From an uncultured Erythrobacter sp. (GTDB lineage: Bacteria > Pseudomonadota > Alphaproteobacteria > Sphingomonadales > Sphingomonadaceae), in the NCBI RefSeq assembly GCF_947492365.1, contig NZ_CANLMB010000001.1, positions 310,001 to 374,000 of the forward strand: a DNA stretch of 64,000 nt. The letters run 5' to 3'. Position numbers and translations under genes: made by a program. The notes beneath the pieces are model-generated. The model did not search any database, had not been told where the DNA came from, and worked only from the letters and a program-made list of their open reading frames with translations. Below are positions 10,062 through 18,481 of the stretch, in pieces. Within the stretch, counting starts at the first letter, position 1, and the number at the start of each line of letters is the position of its first letter.

Positions 10062-11513
10062 TTAATCGGGCATTTCAGCGCTGAGCGCCTGCGGATCGTC
10101 GAGCGCCTCGCGGATCAGCACGAAATGCACCGGAAAGGGGAAAGTGCCCACGCGCACATCCAGATTGCCATCGGCGCGCAGGCTCATCCGCGCATCGCCA
10201 TTAAGCAGGATGTCGCGGCCCAGATAGAGCCCCGGCTCGTCGCGCCGAATATCGACCATCGTGACCTGCTCGGGCTCGACGCGGAACAGCAGCGCATGGT
10301 TCCAGCCATCGACGGCAAAGGCGCGCCCGCGCTCGATCCTCAGGCGGCGATCATTGGTCGAAATGCGCCACACCCCGTCGATCGGCATGGAGGCGCCGAG
10401 ATCCACGGCATAGCGATCGGGCAGGGCGGCCCCGAGCGAGATGATCCACGGCGTCTCGCTGTTGATCTCTCCGCCGGTCGCGGTCGGGTCGAGCAATTGC
10501 GCGATATTCGCCTCGGCAAAGCGGGCATAGGCGCCTTGCGGGAACTCGGCGAGATAGGCGCGATAGGCCTCCACATTGTCGAGTTTGAGCGTTTCCAACC
10601 AGACATGCTCGTCGAGCGATGCGCTGTCTTCGGCCGCAACGCTGCGCGTGGTATCGAGTGAGGCAACCATCTCACTGTAATCGACTAGCGCAGGAGCATC
10701 GCCTGCGGTCTCGCCTCCCTCGGCATAGAGGCTGGTCAGCCACGCCAGCTGCGTGTCAGGGCCATCGACCAGAAAGAGCGGGCGGCCTGTCATCGAGGCC
10801 GAGATAAACGGGCGCTGGTCGCCATCGGTTGCGGCCAGCACATCGTCGCGCACCATCCCGCCCAGCATCTGCACCGGCAGTCCCGGCTGCACGATCCGCC
10901 GTGCCAGTGCGAGCGCGAAGGGCGAATTGCCATCCGCTCCGTCAAAGGCAAACGCACCCGGTGCGGCAGCATAGATCACCAGCATATCGTCGGTTTCAAA
11001 CGGGGCGAGACCGCGCGCGACATCACGGTTTTCGCCTTGCCAGCGATTGGCGAACGGGTTGTTGCGGCATGCATCGAGCACCACGATCCGCAGGCTCGCG
11101 CCATAAAGCGTATCGAGAATACGTTCGAGCTCGACCGCTTCGAACGGCATGTCGCGCTCTGCTTGCAGCGCCGCGTCAGTGGGCACCAACCAGTTGCGCC
11201 CGTCGCTCTCGACACCGTGACCGGCATAATAGACCAGCGCTGCATCCGCGCCGTCAGCCAGATCGCGAAAGGCGCGCAGGCGCTCCATGAACTCGCCGCG
11301 CGCGAGGTTTTCGGCGATTTCAACCGTATCGAACCCGGCCTCGCGCAAGGCACCCGCGACCAGCGCCGCATCGCCTGAAGGGTTGGCAAGCTGCGAGGTG
11401 TGTTCGTAATCCGAATTGGCGATGACCAGCGCGACCTTCTGCGCCGAGACTGCAGAGGGCAGGGCGAGCAGCAGCGCGGCAAAAACCGCCCATACTCGCA
11501 CCGCTCGCATCAT
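10062..11513 (-). CDS. Secreted caspase-like (peptidase C14) protein
   Basis: 483 residues with a signal peptide (cleavage near VSA-QK, residue 24). The caspase fold follows at once: KVALVIANSDYEHTSQLANP, then the catalytic histidine in VYYAGHGVES and the catalytic cysteine in IVVLDACRNNPF. After about residue 260 the sequence is a helical segment (DEHVWLETLKLDNVEAYRAYLAEF...) of the kind found behind many bacterial caspase domains, then a beta-rich tail. Both catalytic residues are present, so it is probably active, cutting after basic residues as metacaspases do; that specificity is inferred. Its place inside a purine gene strand is unexplained. Confidence 0.9.
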   Translation of the reverse strand: MMRAVRVWAVFAALLLALPSAVSAQKVALVIANSDYEHTSQLANPSGDAALVAGALREAGFDTVEIAENLARGEFMERLRAFRDLADGADAALVYYAGHGVESDGRNWLVPTDAALQAERDMPFEAVELERILDTLYGASLRIVVLDACRNNPFANRWQGENRDVARGLAPFETDDMLVIYAAAPGAFAFDGADGNSPFALALARRIVQPGLPVQMLGGMVRDDVLAATDGDQRPFISASMTGRPLFLVDGPDTQLAWLTSLYAEGGETAGDAPALVDYSEMVASLDTTRSVAAEDSASLDEHVWLETLKLDNVEAYRAYLAEFPQGAYARFAEANIAQLLDPTATGGEINSETPWIISLGAALPDRYAVDLGASMPIDGVWRISTNDRRLRIERGRAFAVDGWNHALLFRVEPEQVTMVDIRRDEPGLYLGRDILLNGDARMSLRADGNLDVRVGTFPFPVHFVLIREALDDPQALSAEMPD

Positions 11514-11608
11514 TGGCTGTCCCCCCGAAGCCCGAGAATTCGAGGATAGGCAAAGCTGCGCGCAGGTCCAGAACTAACTGGATGCGCTTGAACAACCTGC
11601 AGAGCGGA

Positions 11609-12409
11609 TTACTTCTTGGGCGGAGTGCCGCGCAGGCGTGACCGGTGGCTCGACATGTCGAGCACTTCGCCGGGGCCATTGTCCTCGCCCTGCAGCAGGC
11701 CGAGGCGGCGGGCGACTTCGCGGTAGGCCTCCTCTTCGCCGCCCAGATCGCGGCGGAAGCGGTCCTTGTCGAGCTTTTCGCCCGATTCCATGTCCCACAA
11801 ACGGCAGCCATCGGGGCTGATCTCGTCCGCCAATATCACGCGGCTGTAATCGCCATCGAACAGGCGGCCGAACTCCAGCTTGAAGTCCACCAGACGGATG
11901 CCGATGCCTGCAAACATGCCGCACATGAAATCGTTGACGCGGATCGCCATGCTCGAAATGTCGTGCATTTCCTCATGGCTCGCCCAGTTGAAGCAGGCGA
12001 TGTGTTCTTCGGAGATCAGCGGGTCGCCCAGCGCGTCGTCCTTGTAATAATACTCGATCAGAGTGTGCGGCAGCGGTTCACCTTCTTCCAGGCCCAGCCG
12101 CTTGCAAATCGAACCTGCCGCGACATTGCGCACGACCACTTCGATTGGGATGATCTCGACCTGCCGGACCAACTGCTCGCGCATATTCAGGCGGCGGATG
12201 AAGTGCGTTGGGATGCCGATATGCGAAAGGCGGGTGAACACATGCTCGCTGATGCGATTGTTGATCACGCCCTTGCCGTTGATCGTGCCCTTTTTCTCCG
12301 CGTTGAAGGCGGTGGCGTCATCCTTGAAATATTGAATGATCGTGCCGGGTTCAGGGCCTTCGTAAAGAACCTTGGCCTTGCCTTCGTAGATTTTGGTGCG
12401 GCGGGTCAT
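11609..12409 (-). CDS. purC: Phosphoribosylaminoimidazole-succinocarboxamide synthase
   Basis: 266 residues starting [18 protein letters not shown] at 12407-12409. An in-frame upstream extension would run through the tRNA gene, so it is rejected. SAICAR synthetase signatures: [19 protein letters not shown], the substrate-binding [17 protein letters not shown], and [24 protein letters not shown]. It joins aspartate to CAIR in purine biosynthesis. It is the first of four same-strand genes ending in purS-purQ, but an intergenic gap of about 95 bases and two non-purine genes intervene. tRNA-Phe lies 40 bases upstream on the same strand. Confidence 0.98.
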   Translation of the reverse strand: MTRRTKIYEGKAKVLYEGPEPGTIIQYFKDDATAFNAEKKGTINGKGVINNRISEHVFTRLSHIGIPTHFIRRLNMREQLVRQVEIIPIEVVVRNVAAGSICKRLGLEEGEPLPHTLIEYYYKDDALGDPLISEEHIACFNWASHEEMHDISSMAIRVNDFMCGMFAGIGIRLVDFKLEFGRLFDGDYSRVILADEISPDGCRLWDMESGEKLDKDRFRRDLGGEEEAYREVARRLGLLQGEDNGPGEVLDMSSHRSRLRGTPPKK

Positions 12410-12448
12410 GCGTCGATTTACCCCAATAAGGATTTGCATGTCAGCGAA

Positions 12449-12523
12449 TGGTGCCCGGGGGCGGAATCGAACCACCGACACGCGGATTTTCAATCCGCTG
12501 CTCTACCCCTGAGCTACCCGGGC
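12449..12523 (-). tRNA. tRNA-Phe (GAA), CCA encoded
   Basis: On the reverse strand the acceptor arm GCCCGGG (12523-12517) pairs with CCCGGGC (12459-12453), followed by discriminator A and an encoded CCA (12451-12449). The anticodon stem GCGGA/TCCGC encloses the loop TTGAAAA with anticodon GAA. The T arm contains GGTTCGATTCC. The D loop is one base shorter than in E. coli tRNA-Phe, giving 75 nt including CCA. Confidence 0.97.
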
Positions 12524-12648
12524 ATTCGCTGCGGCGACGGAGCTTTTAGCAACTCCGGCGAGCAAATGAGAGCGGCGCTATGGCGAAGCGCGCTCCGCTT
12601 GGCAAGAGGGAAATGGGGGTGAAACCCGGGGAAAGCGCGATTTGGGCG

Positions 12649-12834
12649 CTAATCGAGCTGATCCCATTCCTGCTGCGCGATCTCCTCGGGGTTTACCCGC
12701 TCACCGGGCAGCGAATAGCCATCGCCAAACCACTGCGCGAGATCGCGGTCTTTGCACCTTTGCGAGCAGAACGGCGCAAAGTCCTCCTCACGCGGTTTCT
12801 TGCAGATGGGACAGGGTTTTGTACGCTTTGTCAT
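12649..12834 (-). CDS. yacG: DNA gyrase inhibitor YacG-type zinc protein
   Basis: 61 residues with four cysteines in the YacG pattern: CPIC at 8-11 and CSQRC at 23-27, followed by DLAQWFGDGYSLPGE, which matches the conserved RD-L--W--e-y-ip segment. In E. coli YacG binds GyrB and blocks gyrase. Its stop lies just 5' of tRNA-Phe on the same strand, and its start overlaps the stop of the RNase E/G gene by four bases. The maf-rng-yacG arrangement suggests one transcript. Confidence 0.93.
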   Translation of the reverse strand: MTKRTKPCPICKKPREEDFAPFCSQRCKDRDLAQWFGDGYSLPGERVNPEEIAQQEWDQLD

Positions 12835-13799
12835 GCAGCGACTAACTGGGCATGTCCGGCGTCAAGGGCAAGGGTGCGATTGGTTTCGAACATGATCGCA
12901 TCCGGATTGCGACCGGCCAGCTCGCCCAGTTCGATCAGCCAATCATCAGGCATCGCGTTTCGCACGGCGGGATTGCACGAAATATGGATATTCCCCGCGC
13001 CTTCCAACTGAGACGCCTGCCGCAAAAGATAACGCGCGCACGCCTCGGCACGAGAATTCTCCAAGCGGTGCAGGAGCGACGGCATTTCCATGCGCGACAC
13101 GATCTGCACAAAGCCAAAACCGTTCATCGCGGTGCGCTCGTGCCGCCAGTCGGCCAGTGCCGCCGCGAGCGCCTGATCGACCTCTTTTCGGCCAGCTTTG
13201 TCGGCAATCGTCGGAAAATCCACTCCGATAGAGCCGCCGATATTCAGCCAGCGCAGCGCTTTTGCGATTGCCGGGATCGCAGAAAGCGCAAGCTCGCGCG
13301 GTGAACCCTGCCCGTCAATATCGATCAGCGTCATTGCCGGTGTTACGCTCAAGACCAGACTGCCGCCGTCAAATGCCAGCTCGCCTTCGCTGGCGACGGC
13401 CCACACGTCTTCCCAAAGCCCGTCCGGCAGTTTTCTGACAACCTTGCCTTCGCCCAGGACCGATGCTGGCGGCAAAGGCGGTGCATTCTCGTGAAAGTGC
13501 CGCCCCTGTGCCCGTTTCAATCGCCCTCGTTCCGCCATCGGTTCACGGTGAATGATGATGCGGACATCACGGCCTTCGCTCGCTTCGGGGGGCAGGTCGC
13601 TCACATTGATCTCGAAACCGTCTGGCGAACGGCAAAGGCCGCGCGGTGAGCCCTGTCGGCGGGTGATCACCCGCGCCATGATGATCGCACCGGCTGTGAT
13701 CGAACTGAGCCAATGCATTCTCGCGGCAAGCACCTGATCATTTTCGATCAGCAGTGCGCGCTTTTCTCCGAAGCTTTCCTCGTAGACCCACTCAGCCAA
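12831..13799 (-). CDS. Short ribonuclease E/G family protein
   Basis: 322 residues, much shorter than RNase G (about 490). The N-terminus has an S1-like portion without a clear complete domain. The catalytic part is recognisable at about 150-220: TLIDIDGQGSP and LNIGGSIGVDFPTI correspond to the RNase E/G segments carrying the two metal-binding aspartates. The C-terminal zinc-link cysteines seem absent. It may be an active short paralogue or have a narrower RNA-processing role; the first is inferred from the retained aspartates. It sits in a tight row, overlapping maf by eight bases and yacG by four. Confidence 0.8.
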   Translation of the reverse strand: MAEWVYEESFGEKRALLIENDQVLAARMHWLSSITAGAIIMARVITRRQGSPRGLCRSPDGFEINVSDLPPEASEGRDVRIIIHREPMAERGRLKRAQGRHFHENAPPLPPASVLGEGKVVRKLPDGLWEDVWAVASEGELAFDGGSLVLSVTPAMTLIDIDGQGSPRELALSAIPAIAKALRWLNIGGSIGVDFPTIADKAGRKEVDQALAAALADWRHERTAMNGFGFVQIVSRMEMPSLLHRLENSRAEACARYLLRQASQLEGAGNIHISCNPAVRNAMPDDWLIELGELAGRNPDAIMFETNRTLALDAGHAQLVAA

Positions 13800-14364
13800 T
13801 GTCGAACCCCGCCGATTTCAGCAGCGCCCGTGTTTCAAACAGCGGCAGGCCCATTACGCCCGAATGGCTGCCCTTGATCCACTGGACGAGGCCTTCGGCT
13901 GCGCCTTGGATCGCATAGCCGCCAGCCTTGCCGCGCCATTCGCCGCTGGCGAGATAGGCAGCGATTTCCTCTTCGGAGAGGTTCTTGAAACGCACGGTGT
14001 TCTCGTTGAGCCGCTCGCGCACAGTGCCATCGGGAGCGCGCAGGACTACGCTGGTCAGGACGGTGTGGCGGCGTCCGGACAGCAGCTTGAGGCAGGCGCG
14101 CGCTTCGGCCTCGTCCTCGGTCTTGGGCAGGATGCGGCGTCCGGCGGCGACCACGGTGTCGCCCGCGAGCACAAAGCCCGAAGCCTCTACCGCCAGCGCT
14201 TTCTCACGCCCCATCCGCAGCGCATAGTCGCGCGGGCGCTCGTCCTTGAGCGGGCTCTCGTCAATATCAGCAGGGGTGACGGCATCGGGCTCCACACCCA
14301 GACGCGCGAGCAGGTCGCGGCGACGCGGGCTGGCAGAAGCAAGGGTGAGATGAAGCGCGCTCAT
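13792..14364 (-). CDS. maf: Maf family nucleotide pyrophosphatase
   Basis: 190 residues. The opening LTLASASPRRRDLLARLGV is the Maf signature; FVLAGDTVVAAGRRILPKT and KAGGYAIQGAAEGLVQWIKG carry the conserved active-site residues. Maf proteins hydrolyse dTTP/UTP or modified pyrimidine/m7G triphosphates as house-cleaning enzymes. The exact nucleotide is not decided here, although the GGYAIQG form fits the dTTP/UTP group. It overlaps the downstream RNase gene and follows infA by 12 bases, the usual order in Sphingomonadales. Confidence 0.95.
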   Translation of the reverse strand: MSALHLTLASASPRRRDLLARLGVEPDAVTPADIDESPLKDERPRDYALRMGREKALAVEASGFVLAGDTVVAAGRRILPKTEDEAEARACLKLLSGRRHTVLTSVVLRAPDGTVRERLNENTVRFKNLSEEEIAAYLASGEWRGKAGGYAIQGAAEGLVQWIKGSHSGVMGLPLFETRALLKSAGFDIG

Positions 14365-14376
14365 CGGCGCGTCAGC

Positions 14377-14634
14377 TTATGAAGGGCCGGGGCCCTGACC
14401 GGGTCCGCCACGGCCGGGCATAAAGCGGTAGGTGATGCGTGCCTTGGTCAGGTCATACGGCGTCAGCTCGCACAACACTTCGTCACCGACCAGCACGCGG
14501 ATGCGGTTTTTGCGCATCTTGCCCGCTGTGTGACCCAGCACTTCGTGGCCGTTTTCAAGCTCTACCCGGAACATCGCATTGGGCAGCAGCTCGACGACGC
14601 GCCCGCGCATTTCGAGAAGTTCTTCCTTGGCCAT
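14377..14634 (-). CDS. infA: Translation initiation factor IF-1
   Basis: 85 residues. The S1-type OB fold is complete ([50 protein letters not shown]). E. coli IF-1 has 72 residues; here a Gly/Pro-rich tail ([13 protein letters not shown]) extends it. It binds the 30S A site during initiation. It is the first gene of the infA-maf-rng-yacG strand. The 236 bases between it and the divergent TonB receptor hold both promoters; I could not place them with confidence. Confidence 0.97.
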   Translation of the reverse strand: MAKEELLEMRGRVVELLPNAMFRVELENGHEVLGHTAGKMRKNRIRVLVGDEVLCELTPYDLTKARITYRFMPGRGGPGQGPGPS

Positions 14635-14853
14635 GTATTTCCTTTAAAATTTCGCGCGGTGATTAGGTATTGCACCGCATATATTTATCGCTCTGGGCGC
14701 GCCGTTTAGCGATGGCGAGAGGAAAAGGAAAGGGCGCTGAGAGAGCATGCACGCACTCGGGATCGGACCGTCGCACCTATCCCACACTTTGCCACTTAAA
14801 CCCATTGCGGTGCAAAGCGATACAATTCAGGCGCTTGCACATCCAATCACTAG

Positions 14854-14865
14854 CCCCGAAAGGGG
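14854..14865 (+). promoter_or_regulatory. Hairpin with GAAA tetraloop covering the receptor's Shine-Dalgarno
   Basis: CCCC-GAAA-GGGG forms a perfect 4-bp stem with a GNRA tetraloop. The 3' arm is the AGGGG that serves as ribosome-binding site for the ATG at 14871, so the site is partly sequestered in this fold. The structure is visible; the regulatory effect is inference. Confidence 0.4.
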
Positions 14866-14870
14866 ATTGA

Positions 14871-17666
14871 ATGCCCCGCCACCTCCTCCCCCGGATCGCG
14901 CTTTTGGTCAGCGTCTGCGCCGCCGCAATCGGCGGGCAGCCCGCTTTTGCGCAAGGGACGGGCGAGGCCGAGGACGTCCAATCCGACACTAGCGAAGGCA
15001 CAATCGTTGTGCGCGGAGAGCGGCTTCGCGGGCAGCTCGATGTGGAGCAGGCCCCGTTGCTGGAGCTTGGCGCAGAGGATATTGCGGCTGAAGGCGTCAC
15101 TTCGATTGCCGACCTTGTCACCCAGCTGACCGAGCAATCCGGTTCTGCGCGAGGTCGCGGCGGCGGTGGCCGGCCGGTGATCCTGATAAACGGCATTCGC
15201 GTCGGCTCTTTCCGCGAATTTTCCAATTATCCTCCCGAGGCTCTCGAGAGGGTCGAGGTGTTTCCCGAGGAAGTCGCCCAGCGTTTCGGATTTCCGCCCG
15301 ATCGCCGCGTGATGAACCTGATTCTGAAAGACAATTACCGCAATGCCGAGGTGGAGCTGGCATTGGAAGGTCCGTCGCGCGGCGGGTTCTACCGCAGCGA
15401 GCAAGAGCTGGGTTTCCTCCAGATCGCCGATGGCGCGCGGATCAACGTCAACTTGGAGGCGTCGGACAATTCGCTGCTGACCGAGGATGAGCGCGATATC
15501 ATCCAGACCCCCGTTTCGGTTTCGGACGTCGCGGGCGACCCCGATCAGGCCGAATTCCGCAGCCTCGTCGCCGATGCGCGCTCGCTCGAGGCCAATATCA
15601 GCTGGGCCAAAGCTTTCATCGACAGCGGCACGTCCGTGTCGGCCAATGCCAATTACACGCGCACAGACCGCCTGAGCCTGCGAGGCCTAAATACGGTGGT
15701 GTTGACCGATCCCGCGGGTGACAGCGTGCTCAGGACAATTGGCGAGCAGTCTCCACTGGAACAGCGCACCGCAGAGGACATCTTCAACACTTCCGGATCA
15801 CTGACCAGAGTGGTCAACGCCTTCCGTCTCACCAGCACGTTCAACGCTGGGCTTTCAGAGAACACGCAGACCATCGACCGCCGTTTCGACACGGCTGACT
15901 TGCAGGCGCAAGCACTAGCGGGAACGCTGCCGCTGGACGGGGCGCTGCCTCAAACCGTCGATGCCGGGGTCGACATTGCGAGCCAGCGCGGGCTGAGCGC
16001 GCAGACGCTCACGACGCTCAGGGGGCCGATTGCACGGCTGCCTGCTGGCGAGCTGCTTGCCACGTTCGATCTGGGCTATGACTGGTCGAACATTCGCAGT
16101 TCGGACACGCGCAACCCCTTGCCGGTCGATCTGACGCGCGGCGACCTGTCTACGGGCGTGAACCTCGTCATCCCGATCACCAGCCGACGCACAGGCTTTG
16201 CCGATGCGCTGGGCAGCTTTTCGCTGAGCACACAGGTCGGCTTGCAACGGCTTTCCGACTTCGGGACTTTGGGCGACTACACAATCGGCCTGAACTGGTC
16301 GCCATTCGATAGCCTGAACCTGTCCGCGACCTATATCATGCGGGAGGTCGCTCCCGGTCTCAGCGCGCTCGGCAGTCCTGAAATCGTCACGCTGAACACC
16401 CCCGTTTTCGACTTCACCAATGGCGAGACGGTGCTGGCTACGGTGACGAGCGGCGGCAATCCGAGCCTGCTGGCCGAGACGCAGCGCGACTGGAAATTTG
16501 CCGCCAACTGGCAGCTGCCGTTCTGGAGCCGCGCGCGGGTAAATTTCGAATATGTCCGCAATCGCTCTGACGATGTGACCAGCGGCTTTCCCCAGATCAC
16601 GCCCGAGATCGAGGCGGCATTTCCCGATCGAGTCACGCGCAATGCGAGCGGGACTCTGGTCGCGATTGACCAGCGCTCGGTAACTTTTGCCGAGACGCGC
16701 GCCGAGCGGCTCAATATCGGGTTGTTCATTCGCGGGTCGATCGGTGCGGGCAACCCTCAGGAACAAGGCGCGCGTGGAGGTGTAGCGCGAGCAGATCGAC
16801 CGACGCGCAGTGGACCTCGCGCAGGCGGCAGACCGGGCGGCCCACCAAGCCCAGAACAACGCGCCGCGTTCCAGCAATTGCGCGAACAGGTCTGCGCCGA
16901 TGACGGGATGGAGGTGCTCACGCGTCTCGTCGAAGCGGTGCAGAATGGCGAGGATGTGAGCGCGATCATCCCCGGCATGGATCCCTCGCGGATCGAGCGG
17001 TTGCTCAACCGTGTGCGCGGTGAAGATGGCAGTGTCGATCCCGAGCGGCTGGAGCAGGCGCGTGAGCGGATTTGCAGCCGTGATCCTGCCAGCAGGGGCG
17101 GGGCTGGTCGAGGCGGCGAGCAAGGAACGAGCCCAGCATCGGGCAGCCCGCCACCTGGCTTTAACCCTTTGCAACGGCGCAATTTTCGCGGCTTCCGCTA
17201 TTTCATCTCGCTAAACCACGCGATCGAGCTGGATAACCAGATCCTGATCGCGCCGGGCCTTGCGCCGCTCGACCAGCTGGACGGGCAGGGGACGGGAGCC
17301 TTCGGGCTCGCGCGGCACTCTTCGCGGCTCAGTGCGGGGATTTTCGGTTCGGGGATAGGCGCGCGTTTGTCGGCGCAATATGTCGGCGAAGCGCGGCTCG
17401 ACGGGTCGGGTCAGCCGGGGGCAAGCGACCTGTTCATTGACGATCTGGCGACCTTCAACCTGCGCGTGTTTTCCGAACTGGGGCAGCTCATCGGATCGAA
17501 TGAGGGCGCGCTGAAGAACACCCGAATCTCGCTGCGCGCGGACAATATTTTCGACGCGCGCCGCCGCGTGACGGATGAGAGCGGCGACACGCCGATCCCC
17601 TACCAACCGTTCCTGATCGATCCGGTCGGGCGCTATGTCGGGATTGAACTGCGCAAGCTGTTCTGA
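14871..17666 (+). CDS. TonB-dependent outer-membrane receptor with low-complexity insert
   Basis: 931 residues with a signal peptide ending FAQ near residue 28. A plug domain spans about 45-140 (TIVVRGERLRG, then RPVILINGIRVGSFREFSNYPPEALERVEVFPEE). The remainder is beta-barrel-like and ends in an aromatic residue (IELRKLF). Residues about 625-770 are an unusual insert: Gly/Arg/Pro-rich flanks around a helical stretch with two cysteines (EQVCADDG and ERICSRDP). The plug also has an RGRGGGG run. By family it imports a siderophore, vitamin or oligosaccharide across the outer membrane; no ligand can be named. It is transcribed divergently from infA. Confidence 0.85.
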   Translation: MPRHLLPRIALLVSVCAAAIGGQPAFAQGTGEAEDVQSDTSEGTIVVRGERLRGQLDVEQAPLLELGAEDIAAEGVTSIADLVTQLTEQSGSARGRGGGGRPVILINGIRVGSFREFSNYPPEALERVEVFPEEVAQRFGFPPDRRVMNLILKDNYRNAEVELALEGPSRGGFYRSEQELGFLQIADGARINVNLEASDNSLLTEDERDIIQTPVSVSDVAGDPDQAEFRSLVADARSLEANISWAKAFIDSGTSVSANANYTRTDRLSLRGLNTVVLTDPAGDSVLRTIGEQSPLEQRTAEDIFNTSGSLTRVVNAFRLTSTFNAGLSENTQTIDRRFDTADLQAQALAGTLPLDGALPQTVDAGVDIASQRGLSAQTLTTLRGPIARLPAGELLATFDLGYDWSNIRSSDTRNPLPVDLTRGDLSTGVNLVIPITSRRTGFADALGSFSLSTQVGLQRLSDFGTLGDYTIGLNWSPFDSLNLSATYIMREVAPGLSALGSPEIVTLNTPVFDFTNGETVLATVTSGGNPSLLAETQRDWKFAANWQLPFWSRARVNFEYVRNRSDDVTSGFPQITPEIEAAFPDRVTRNASGTLVAIDQRSVTFAETRAERLNIGLFIRGSIGAGNPQEQGARGGVARADRPTRSGPRAGGRPGGPPSPEQRAAFQQLREQVCADDGMEVLTRLVEAVQNGEDVSAIIPGMDPSRIERLLNRVRGEDGSVDPERLEQARERICSRDPASRGGAGRGGEQGTSPASGSPPPGFNPLQRRNFRGFRYFISLNHAIELDNQILIAPGLAPLDQLDGQGTGAFGLARHSSRLSAGIFGSGIGARLSAQYVGEARLDGSGQPGASDLFIDDLATFNLRVFSELGQLIGSNEGALKNTRISLRADNIFDARRRVTDESGDTPIPYQPFLIDPVGRYVGIELRKLF

Positions 17667-17669
17667 GCG

Positions 17670-18449
17670 TCAATCCGGCGTAAAGCGCGGGAACATCCAG
17701 CGGTGCGAAGCCTTCGCTTTGAAGGGCTTCCATGCGCCTTCATCCTGCGCCAGCCGGTCTGCCAGTGCCACCATCACGCTGGGGTTCACGCCGAGGCCGC
17801 AATGGCTCGCATGGACGAGGATGTTCTCGCATTCATCATGCGTGTCCTCTTGCACACTGCCGCGCCAATGGACGATCCCGTCAGTCTTGGTCAGCACCGA
17901 AGTGGTTGGCACAGGCGGCGCTTCGCCTAGCGCAAGGAAGCGGCCCTCGCGTTGCGGCTCAGGCTGCGCGCCGTTGAGCATCTCGAACAATTTGCGCGCA
18001 TTGGACACGTTGCGATCATTGGTGATCGGGCTGCCGAGGCTGATGACAAGCCGCGCCTTGTCAGGATGGAGCTTTGCCAGCTCGCGCGCGATCACACCGC
18101 CAAGGCTCCAGCCGACCAGCGAGACCTTGCGGCCACTGGCCTCGTAAAGGCGGGTGATCTGGCTTTCGAGCCGCTCCACCAGCTCGTTATCGACCCGCAG
18201 GTTGCGGCCTGAATCCCAGCCGTGGGCGTCATATCCCAGCTGATTGAGCAGGCCGCGCATCGGCGCAGTCGAGCTGTTGGTGGCCATGAAACCGGGCAGG
18301 CACAGGACCGAGTGGCCGTCACCCTTGGGGAGGGTGCCGAGCAGCGGACGCGTCGCAAAAAACGCACCCAGCTCGAACATGGCGCGCCCTTCAGTGAGGG
18401 TGAAGATGCGCCTTGGTCCGCGCATGGGGGCTCTGCCAGATTCTGACAT
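17670..18449 (-). CDS. Alpha/beta hydrolase (lipase/PGAP1-like)
   Basis: About 259 residues from the ATG at 18447-18449. A longer in-frame opening would only reread the repetitive tail of the upstream acyltransferase gene in another frame, so it is rejected. The nucleophile elbow is GWSLGG in SLVGWSLGGVIARELAKLHP, followed by VISLGSPI and a C-terminal histidine region ILVHASHCGLGVNPS. This is the pattern of lipase-like esterases. It begins 32 bases after the wax-ester synthase stop and is probably cotranscribed. That neighbourhood suggests a role in neutral-lipid or acyl-ester turnover, which is inference. Confidence 0.8.
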   Translation of the reverse strand: MSESGRAPMRGPRRIFTLTEGRAMFELGAFFATRPLLGTLPKGDGHSVLCLPGFMATNSSTAPMRGLLNQLGYDAHGWDSGRNLRVDNELVERLESQITRLYEASGRKVSLVGWSLGGVIARELAKLHPDKARLVISLGSPITNDRNVSNARKLFEMLNGAQPEPQREGRFLALGEAPPVPTTSVLTKTDGIVHWRGSVQEDTHDECENILVHASHCGLGVNPSVMVALADRLAQDEGAWKPFKAKASHRWMFPRFTPD

Positions 18450-18481
18450 ATCCGGTCCTGCCTCTGCTGCGATACTCGCCA

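Noticed and set aside
12410-12493. An upstream extension of purC
   Set aside because: It would read through tRNA-Phe, and the residues are not purC-like.
15915-17174. A 419-codon minus-strand open frame
   Set aside because: It is antisense to the TonB-dependent receptor. It is low in hydrophobic cores and full of Arg/Gln as in other shadow frames.
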